A stretch of 64,000 nucleotides of DNA from Cryptomeria japonica (lineage: Eukaryota; Streptophyta; Pinopsida; Cupressales; Cupressaceae). The translations under genes were made by a program, and so were the position numbers. The DNA is taken from NCBI RefSeq assembly GCF_030272615.1, contig NC_081414.1:338932502-338996501 (forward strand). Reading direction: 5' to 3'. Below the pieces are notes generated by a model. It was not told where the DNA came from. It saw only the letters and a program-made list of their open reading frames with translations, and ran no database searches. Below, in pieces: positions 56,091 through 64,000 of this stretch (position 1 is its first letter; each line of letters opens with the position of its first letter).

Positions 56091-56910
56091 TCTTTTGCTT
56101 TGAGTCTGATTCTTTGATTCAAAGAAATCTTTGTCATTCAGGTTGGCAAATTCTTTTAACATTTTCCTTTGAGATGAATGACATTTGGTTTGTTAGATAA
56201 GGTGGTGTGGCTTTCTAGTTAGCAAAATTGTTTGTATGTCAATGTTTTGACAATCGCTTCCTAGATTATGCTCTTGGCATGTATGTTAATCTTTTTTGAG
56301 CTGGGTAGTTACTGTGGTTGGTTTTATGTAATACTTCAAGTTGACTAACTTCATTTTGCAGAAGCTTTGTTTATTCCAGATGGATTGTGCTACATAGGTA
56401 TCATTCGGTTTAATTATATTTTTGAAAAGTTCTAATTATGAATTGTGGAGATATGCCTATGTGTCTTGCAGAATTTGCAGATTTAGTAATAAGCAGGGGA
56501 TTACAGTGCTAGGGATCCAGATAATCAAAAGGAAGTCTGTAATATTATGCTTTAATTTTAGTATCCCATTTTGACAAGCTTCGATTGTAATAGGCATTTT
56601 AACACCAATTGGAGGGGATTTTTGAAAGAATGTATACGTTCAGTCAATGTAATAAGGGTAGTTGTTAGTTAGGCTAGATATTGATCTTGGATGAAGGTTG
56701 CTTTGTAACTACATGGCAGAAAACCATCAATTGTAAATGTTTTCTAGGGAGCTTGTTCTTTTATCTAGGAATGTATATTCCTTGGGCAAGACTGTAGGTT
56801 TTCTTTTCTCGGTTCTTTCCTATCGATGCCCACACTGAATTGGGATTGTAATTTTTTTTCAAAATTAATAAAATTATCGGCCTTGTCTTATTACCTATCA
56901 AAAAAAATTA

Positions 56911-58130
56911 AAAAAAAATTTAATATATAAAAAATTAAAAGAAATATATTAAATTTAATTTTTTTAATTGAATCAAAGCATAATAATTGGTATCATTTTT
57001 AGTTTTAAGATTTTAATAATTATTATATGATAATATATAACAAATATAAATAATAAATTATATTTTTAAAACTTTTGAAATTTGTATTTATTTATTTTAG
57101 TAATTATTTTATTATAATATATATAATTGATTTTATATATATTAAATATATTAAAAATAAATAAAAATTCTATAATGATTTTTTTTAAAAATGCATATAT
57201 CAAGATACATAAAGAGACTTCTTTCTATGCTCACTGATTTTTTAGATGAATGTATTTAAACTGCTTTTTCATAAATTTAATATATTATTTTCTAAATATA
57301 TTATTTCATTAATAGTATCAACATTTTTTATATAAAAAAATTCTATTGTTTTAATTTTTAAACATTATGATTAAATATATAATTTGCATATGTATTTTAT
57401 TTACTTTTAAAATTTAAAGTTTTTAATTCATTAAATTAAAAATATTTTAATAGTTTGATGAATATAATTTTTTATTTAAATTAATAAAAAAATTTAAAAA
57501 AAACTCTTTTGATACTTGCACATATTAGTTATTTATTTTCTTTTCAAAGGTTTGACTTGTACTCCATCATTAAGTTGAATATATAAGCATGTTTGTATTG
57601 TTTTTTATATTAATATTTTAAATTATATATTTTAAATTTACATTATTTTGTTTAAATTTTTAATTTAGATTTATCTTTGAAATGTATTTTTAATTATAAA
57701 ATTACAAATAATAATTCAAAGGTATTAGAATTTTATTATTTTACAATTATTTGTCTTATTAGAACTTGAATTATTCTAGAATAATTATATTTTGAATTTA
57801 TATTTACTTTATACATTATTAATAATATTTCATTCTAATAAATTTAAAAATAGTTTTACTTTTCAATTTTATTTATTTATTGGACACAAGGTCAGTCTCC
57901 CTCCAACCCACATGGTAAAGAGAATGTGTTGCACTAGTGTCACTGTTCATGTTAAAAAATTTACGTGTCACATTGCAATTTATAGAGAGTGCTATACTTG
58001 ATTCCTACAGTCTAAAATAAATAAAAATATTTATTAATTTTTATTAATATTTGAATTTTGATATATTTTGAATTTGCATTTAGTTTATTTTATTTTAATT
58101 TTTTTATTTAGATTTAACTTTGAAATCTAT
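56911..58130. other. Extremely AT-rich spacer
   Basis: About 1.2 kb of A/T-rich DNA with runs such as TTTAATTTTTTTAATTG and no coding signal. It could act as a matrix-attachment type region, but nothing specific supports that. Confidence 0.6.
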
Positions 58131-58511
58131 TTTGGCAGATGTCTTGCATTGGCGGCACTCCCCATGGGTACCCAAACCAACCACCTAGTGGACGCCATGG
58201 GTGCCTACCAAATGCTGGAAATTGCAAGGTGTCTTAATTGCAGAATAGTATGGACTGAAGGTGATTCTAACAAAATTATAAAATATCTTAAAGGGGAGAA
58301 TAAAGCCTCATGGACTATTGAAAATATTATAAAGTCCTCAATTGAGATAATTCAATCCTTTGAAAGATGCTTCATTTCTCATGTGTATAGGGAAATCAAT
58401 ACCATGGCTAATTGTCTTGCTAATTTGGGGGTGAAATCTAAATCAAAATTCACTTGGTATGGGGAGGACACCCTGGCGAGAGACGTTAAATCCCTTTTAT
58501 CATATGATTGA
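58131..58511 (+). pseudogene. LINE-type RNase H fragment
   Basis: An open stretch of RVT_3 RNase H: ALAALPMGTQTNHLVDAMGA, YQMLEIARCLNCRIVWTEGD, SNKIIKYLKGENKASW, ISHVYREINTMANCLANLGV. These match the middle Glu-containing helix (here Asp in VDAM), the EGDS motif and the closing HVxREIN..AxxLAN motif. The first catalytic strand is missing. It ends at TGA 58509. No stops occur inside, so it is better preserved than the copy at 52064. Confidence 0.65.
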
Positions 58512-58738
58512 ACACATGATAATATTAGCAATTTGCCCACTTCTTTTGATGATGCAAATCATTGATTATGTGATCATTATTGTGAATGGCAATTGTCAGA
58601 AAGCTCTGGATACCAGTGTCTTCATATTGATTTCACACACTTCTCTGGGTTATTCCTGTCTTTATCGGGTTTGTTGTCTCTTCGGAGACTAGTTTGGATT
58701 TCTACCTTTTTTGGGTTTATCTTTCTCTATTTTGCAAG

Positions 58739-60759
58739 ATGGGTGGGAATAGACGAAGAGTGGAGCTTGCGAACTATGAGGAGTGAAAAAATAATGTAAC
58801 CTTTTGTTATCAGTTGCAGAAAGATGGCGTTACGCCTTTCTTGGAGAGGCTTCATGAAAATGACCAGAGAGTGACAAATATTTTTGTGAAGGAATGGAAC
58901 AATGGGAAGATTAATCGTTTTGGTAAAGCGTCTGTGGTGGATGAGAGCCTCGTTGCAAAGGTTACTGGCCTTTCTATGGAAGAAATTAAATTTTACAAGG
59001 ACATGAAGCTATCTGAAGGTGTTGTTAGGAAATTCCCTAAGATGACGAAGGAGAAAGCAGATTTGGTTAAGGTTAACAATTCCAACTTTGAGCCAAAGCA
59101 AATTAAGCCCATTTGGAGGGAACTTCTAAAAGACATCATGGAGTTCTTCACTCTGGATGACAAGTTTATGAATATTTATGGATACCACTTCGTTCTACTA
59201 AACCACTTCAGGCATGAGGTGAATATTTCTTTCCCCTTTTACTTGCTATCTTCTCTGAATACCAACATTAATGAACATAGAGAGAACCCCCGCATTAATC
59301 TGGTTTTGCATCAAGGGTTAATTTTTCTTATCTATGAGTGTAGACACCTATAACTAATATTTAATTAATTTAAGCTTGTCAACATAATTAATTGACTTAA
59401 TTATGTTATCCTTATTCTTCTCAGTGTTAATTAAATCTAATTTAATTAATTCTATCACTATTGTCCAATAATTAATTTATCAAATAAATTAATTATTCCC
59501 CTATCTTCTAAAATCCCCTCCAATAATTATTTCCTCTAAACCCACTCAATTAATTAATTCTAATTAATTAACCTAGTCATGTGATTCCTACAGATCACTT
59601 TTTCGTAATCCCACTCAGCCTAATTAATCCTTCTAGAATCTCTCATAATCATGCTTATCATTATCCCTCAATTTTTAATTCCCACTCATGTCACATCAAC
59701 ATTGAGTCTCTCAAAGAAATTCAAATTTCTTTGAATCTCTCAATGCATCCTTATTTTGAAATTTTTAATTCCTCGTGTTTGAAATTCAAGAATTTTTAAT
59801 TCCTCATGTTTGAAATTCAAAATTCTCCCCCCTTTTTCCAAGGAATGTTATATTCCTATTTATTTTCCCAAGGCACCCTTGATCCATGCCTTCTATCTCA
59901 AATAAATCTCAACTCTTCATGATCAAGTCAATCTTGGCCATCCATTGGCCTCCTCCATTCTATAAATTGGAGCCTCTTCTCCTCACAAATAGAATTAGCA
60001 TCTTCTATGTCATTCTTATGCTGCTCTTTTCTCCTATCATCCTCTTCTAATCACCCCTCTATCATGTCCTCATAATCCTCCATTATCAAATCCTTCTATC
60101 CATTTCTATTTAATCCAAATCAAATCCTATCCTAGTCCACTTACCTTGTTGAGCATTTGGAGAAGCATTCCCAGATCCATCAAGAAGGAGCCTATCCAAT
60201 CAAGTTGAAGAGAGGCACTATTCAACTTCACCGAAGGCTCAATTCGAGGGAGAGGTAAAATAGCAAGGTATAAATGATCTTTTGATGTTTTAGTGTTTTC
60301 TTGCTCATTTCATTGTTTTTGGATCATTTAACCTTTCAATCCATTTTCCCCTCTTCAATGAGCATTGTAAGGCTAGGGCCTCTGAGAACCCTAATAAGGC
60401 TCCTTCAGTCTTTGATTATTATGGGGAGGGCAGTTGAAGCTCTAAGAAATAGGGATGGGACACTGAGGATGATGACAAAGAGGCCACTCCCCCTTCTCCC
60501 AAGAAACCTAAAAGGGAGCAGAAGTGTTTGTGTGTTGGGACTAGCAAGTGAAAGGGTTCTCCTTTGGTGGGGGGAGATAAGTCTACGAAGAAAACCAAGG
60601 GGAAAGGTAAACACTCTGCATTTATGATTTCTGAAATCCCCTGGGAGCATGATGATCCTATCTCCCCTTCTGACTCTGAGGAATCTCTTTCTCCTCATGA
60701 TAAGGAGGGGAATAAAACATAGTGGAATTTTGCTCCTATAATTTGATGCATGTTGGGTG
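58739..60759 (+). pseudogene. Unknown mobile-element protein, split by solo LTR G
   Basis: ATG 58739 starts MGGNRRRVELANYEE, followed by TGA (58784), then QLQKDGVTPFLERLHENDQR, DESLVAKVTGLSMEEIKFYK, IYGYHFVLLNHFRHEVNISF and NLVLHQGLIFLIYE at 59338. Removing LTR G and one ATGAG restores the frame: HCKARASENPNKAPS, then an acidic/basic Pro-Ser tail with stops (60435, 60450, 60549) to TAG 60720 or TGA near 60743. The total is about 330 codons. The helical body recalls plant transposon-associated domains and, faintly, the N-terminal domain of ORF2, but I cannot assign a family. Its position after an RNase H matches the frames after LINE remnant 1. Confidence 0.5.
59339..60357 (+). mobile_element. 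Solo LTR G, gypsy-like
   Basis: TGTAGACACCTATAAC to CATTTTCCCCTCTTCA, 1,019 bp, with ATGAG duplicated at 59334-59338 and 60358-60362. It is rich in AATTAATTAA and has a CTATAAATTGGAGCC TATA-box setting near 59970. It interrupts the frame at 58739-60759, which joins perfectly when it is removed. The TGTA-ACACCTA start and AATTAATT-rich body are shared with solo LTR F. Confidence 0.85.
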
Positions 60760-61091
60760 TAGCGAAAATAGTGAGCATGATCAAATTTTTTATTTACATG
60801 TTTTAACTGTTTTGGTATTTATTTTTTTCTTTTTTATATTGTGGTTGTGTGGCATGTTTCTATTGCTATGGTAATTTTTCCTTCAATTGTTGGCTAAGTA
60901 ATGATTTTTGGTTGTGTAAACTAGAGTATGTACAAGCTCTCCCAGTACATGTTAAGCTTTTGTCAAAAGACAAATTATCATTAAGTTTTATGACATAATC
61001 TATTGCAATTTTCAGGCTTGACTTTTATTATGTATATTGTAGTCTATATTGGTTTTGAATTGGTTTAAACTATATTTTGCTCTTTGATTAG
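60760..61091. other. Spacer or intron-like sequence
   Basis: T-rich DNA without open frame. It ends in TATATTTTGCTCTTTGATTAG, a good 3' splice-site context for the candidate exon that follows. Confidence 0.4.
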
Positions 61092-61288
61092 GAGAGCCTT
61101 TTATTAATGGACAAGTTGTTCCATGTGGTCCAAAGTACCATAAAAAATGGGTGATGAATGCATGTTGTCATGAGAGAGATGATCCAGTGATAGACCACGA
61201 AACCCTGACCAATCAAGGAACTTTGAGAGACAAAGAGAAATGTGGCAGATTAATTACTAGTAGAATGTTAGCCCATGCCCACCACAAG
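61092..61288 (+). CDS. Candidate internal exon of a host gene
   Basis: A 197-bp stretch, open in one frame for 65 codons (from 61094), bounded by a pyrimidine-rich ...TTTGATTAG acceptor and an AAG/GTAAGTG donor. The peptide contains EPFINGQVVPCGPKYHKKW, then VMNACCHERDDPVIDHETL and CGRLITSRMLAHAHHK, with four Cys and several His, uneven in composition like a real protein and with no stops. I do not recognise the family. The region around is transposon DNA, so if real it belongs to a gene with very long introns, or to a gene piece carried by an element. Solo LTR I sits 90 bp downstream of the donor. Confidence 0.4.
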
Positions 61289-61378
61289 GTAAGTGAATAA
61301 TTTTGTCTTGTCATGAATCAGGACATATTTTGGTACTCTCTAAAAGACTTGGCTTATATTTTTTATTGATGTTATAGT

Positions 61379-62242
61379 TGTTGGCATTATACATTCAGAT
61401 GAGAATAGTTGATGTTGTCATTGATGGCAACCAACTGGTAATATGGTTCACAGGTTACATCGGTAACAAACATCATCTACTAGCACCGACAGACACTACA
61501 AGTTTATTCACACCGACATCCAACCTACACCGATAGTAGATCACACCTACACTCTAAGCCAACGTGGAAAAAAATAGTTTTGTATTGTAATTATATTGTA
61601 TAGTCGACATGATGTATTGTAAAAACATATATGTATGAGATCTTGTAGGTCATTTTGTAAGTAAGGAAATGTAAGTAGGAAATGAATGTAAGTGATATAT
61701 GAGAGCAAATAACTGTATATGCATTATGATGTAATTATTTTATGAGAGAATAAGAGAATAAAAGAGTGAAGCAAGGTTTATGGCAGAGGTATCTGACAAA
61801 GCTTAAACCGGTACTTAATCCAGCATTGCAGATGCTATTTTGAGCAGTACATTATCATTGGATTTAATTATCCAATTGTAGTCAGTGGGACTCCATTTTG
61901 TTGTTGAGCAGTGAGCTCTAGGCTGTTGGCCTTCCTGCATGTTCAGGCCCCTATTGTATGAGTAATATTTATTCATATTGGCCGATGGGTAAATATTGTG
62001 GGTCACAAATCCCACCGAGGTTTTTCCCCTACTGGGTTTACTCGCTAAAAATATTTGTGTTATGGTGTGCATTGATGGTTATACTTTTGTTTCTCTTTAT
62101 TGTAGTATTACTTGTTTACTGATATATTAATTTGGGTTATAAAGTTGCAAACAAGTTTAAATCTTTTGTTACTGGTTAGACACTGATTCACCCCCCCCCC
62201 CCCCCCCTCTCAGTGTCTTTGGGACTGATCAAGTATCTAAGA
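61379..62242 (+). mobile_element. Solo LTR I, copia type
   Basis: TGTTGGCATTATAC to AAGTATCTAAGA, 864 bp, flanked by ATAGT at 61374-61378 and 62243-62247. The end reads GA where CA is expected (TCTAAGA for TCTAACA), one base of decay. It carries the CCGAGGTTTTTCCCC and TTGTGTTATGG modules near 62015-62061 and a C tract of about 18 at 62190-62207. Confidence 0.8.
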
Positions 62243-62247
62243 ATAGT

Positions 62248-63397
62248 AGGTGACTAAAGATAATATCTTCAAACTAACACTTTGCCCATGGGTTCATGTC
62301 AAGCATTTTCACATGCCAACCATTTGGAATTACATATTTGTCAAGGAGGACATCGAAGCAGTACATATCAAGCTTTTTCCTACTTAGTTATTGGATAAGA
62401 GGATGTGTATTACCTTTTTTTGTCAGATATAACCTGAAAGATATATGAAGGATAGGTGTAAGTTTAAATTGGGTGGTTATTAGTATTTATTTTGCATTAA
62501 ATGTCTATAAAATAAGCTTCTAACATTAGTTTTTTCCAATCCAATGGTTACAACCACATGAAAAAATTATAGTTTTGTAATGTACTCCAATAAATCAAAT
62601 GTATTTTTGGAAGTCTTACTTTCCCAAGATAACCGAATGGATTCAATTTTTTTTCACTTAGATATTCATTAATGCATTCAAAGATGTAGTGTTAGTGTAT
62701 TCCATGCATTAAATTGAATATTGCTCATGAAATTTTAGTTTTAGTACAGGAATATACAAAGTTGTGTGTTGAGAAAGTCTCACTTACTAACTTTCATGTT
62801 TCTCTTTGCGATCTTAGAATAATTTCTATTTCTATCAATATATATTTCCCTAAAACTATCAATGGTTTTGTATAGTTTCCTAATACTATACGACTACACA
62901 ATGTCACAATGATGACAATATCTAAGACTATAATGTTATAAAGTTCATGCTCACTGTCCATCATCATAAATGGCAAAAATGATGAAAATTAAAAAAACAC
63001 AAATGAATTGATAAAAGAAATTATTATAACGAAATAAGATCACTTTCGTTTGTATACCCTACATAAAAAAAAAAAATTATGCTACATTTATGATATTTTT
63101 TATCATTTAAAAAATTTAGAAAGAATGAAGAAAAGAAAAACACTCACCATAATGTTACTATTCTAAGAAATAAGTTTAGGAAAAAAAACACAATTTGACT
63201 AGAAATAACATATTAAAGAAAAGGTTTTATTGATTTTGTAAACATGATTTTTTTTATTCATCAAGCTTAATAGAAAAACATATAGAATACAAATTAAACC
63301 TCAAAGATGTAAGTTTATATTCTATATAAAAATCTAACACTACAATAAATATAAAACACAAATAGGGGAGAGGACCGAGTAGTTGTGGGATGCGTCT
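62248..63397. other. AT-rich stretch, nothing recognised
   Basis: No coding frame, LTR end or RNA gene seen. Short A-runs are common. Confidence 0.5.
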
Positions 63398-63545
63398 ATT
63401 TTGGCTCCAAAATGACAGTACGGATTGACTAACATGCGTGTTAGTCGCATGTTTTACACCATCGATTTTGCAATAAACAGTTGTGATTAACTAACACATC
63501 GCTAACATGCTATACGAATGGTCCGTTTTGGAGCCAAAATAGTCA
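63398..63545. repeat. Possible foldback element with CTATTTTGGCTCCAAAA ends
   Basis: CTATTTTGGCTCCAAAA near 63400 faces its exact inverse TTTTGGAGCCAAAATAG near 63526, a 17-bp perfect inverted repeat enclosing about 110 bp. Inside is a small hairpin GACTAACA-TGCG-TGTTAGTC near 63428. It may be a tiny MITE-like element. No clear target duplication was found. Confidence 0.5.
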
Positions 63546-64000
63546 CGGCTGTAGTTGTGCACCCTAACTTCCCGCTTCTCAAAATCCTACGTGGAAATTT
63601 CAAATCACTCCCAAAATTTTACAGCAACTTACTTGGCAAGTCCCTTGCTTATAACTAAGGTTCACGACCACATCATCAAATATGATGCCACATCAGCATG
63701 GTTTTTGCCAAGGTGTCCAAACACAACCCCCCCCCCAAAAGAGAGACTAAAAGGTGTGCAAAAGGGCCCCAATATTTGTGCAACTGATGTGGCATCACAT
63801 GATTGGTTGCTTTTTACAACAAATGGTATATTTCATTCAATTATTGGTACTCATCATAGCAATAAAAACTTTGAAGTAACAACTATTGGTGCAATATTGT
63901 ACTAAAATTGGATATTAAAATCAACAAGTATAGGGGTATTAAATCAACAACTTCTATCACAAAAATTGAAATGTGCTCAACTACTGGATCATTTCCCCTA
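63546..64000. other. Right-edge stretch, nothing recognised
   Basis: An open frame of 116 codons (63555-63905) exists but its composition is not convincing. A CCCCCCCCCC run lies near 63727. No known motif. Confidence 0.4.

Noticed and set aside
63555-63905. 116-codon open frame near the right edge
   Set aside because: No recognisable motif, no splice or element context, and composition looks non-coding.

Overview
This is repeat-dense nuclear DNA from a plant with a large, transposon-bloated genome. The main content is Ty1/copia elements primed from initiator tRNA-Met (TTGGTATCAGAGC sites), plus gypsy-type LTRs, plant LINE fragments with a C-terminal RNase H, and one decayed PPR gene piece. 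A gymnosperm such as a conifer is my best guess, but that is inference and no marker gene proves it. I found no complete host gene. One candidate exon lies at 61092-61288.

Layout. 1-3753 is the 3' part of a non-autonomous copia-type element (Z), interrupted by an inverted solo LTR. From 3880 to about 44565 lies one old copia element (E1) split by two insertions with perfect 5-bp target-site duplications. Element A (5521-17754, CAAGT) carries 4.3-kb LTRs and only a gag gene. Copia element B (18518-40673, minus strand, CTATA) is itself broken by element C (23125-30867, ACATC), solo LTR D (33783-34908, GGAAC), solo LTR F (36330-38279, ATAAG) and a rearranged block at 31004-33640. E1's 3' LTR is cut short and followed by an 84-bp tandem array. 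The right third holds a PPR pseudogene scrap, a copia gag-protease remnant (H), LINE remains, a long microsatellite, and solo LTRs G (59339-60357, ATGAG) and I (61379-62242, ATAGT).

Most notable content. Elements Z, C and a fragment in the rearranged block share a large second reading frame (ORF2, about 1,100 codons in C). In C it occupies the place where copia pol should be. C has a gag with a coiled coil and four CCHC zinc knuckles, both LTRs, a primer site and a polypurine tract, but no protease, integrase, reverse transcriptase or RNase H. ORF2 resembles no domain I can name with confidence. It is still recognisable at roughly half identity between C and the D-type copy, and it starts with MAS in C and D, and in Z if its ACG is a mutated start. 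This looks like a family of non-autonomous copia elements with a conserved accessory protein, presumably mobilised by B- or E1-like autonomous relatives. Element A is a second, independent gag-only solution of the TR-GAG type.

Almost every coding region is a pseudogene, with stops mostly TAG and few frameshifts. All coordinates were derived by eye from the sequence. Family assignments are from memory of motifs; no database search was run.
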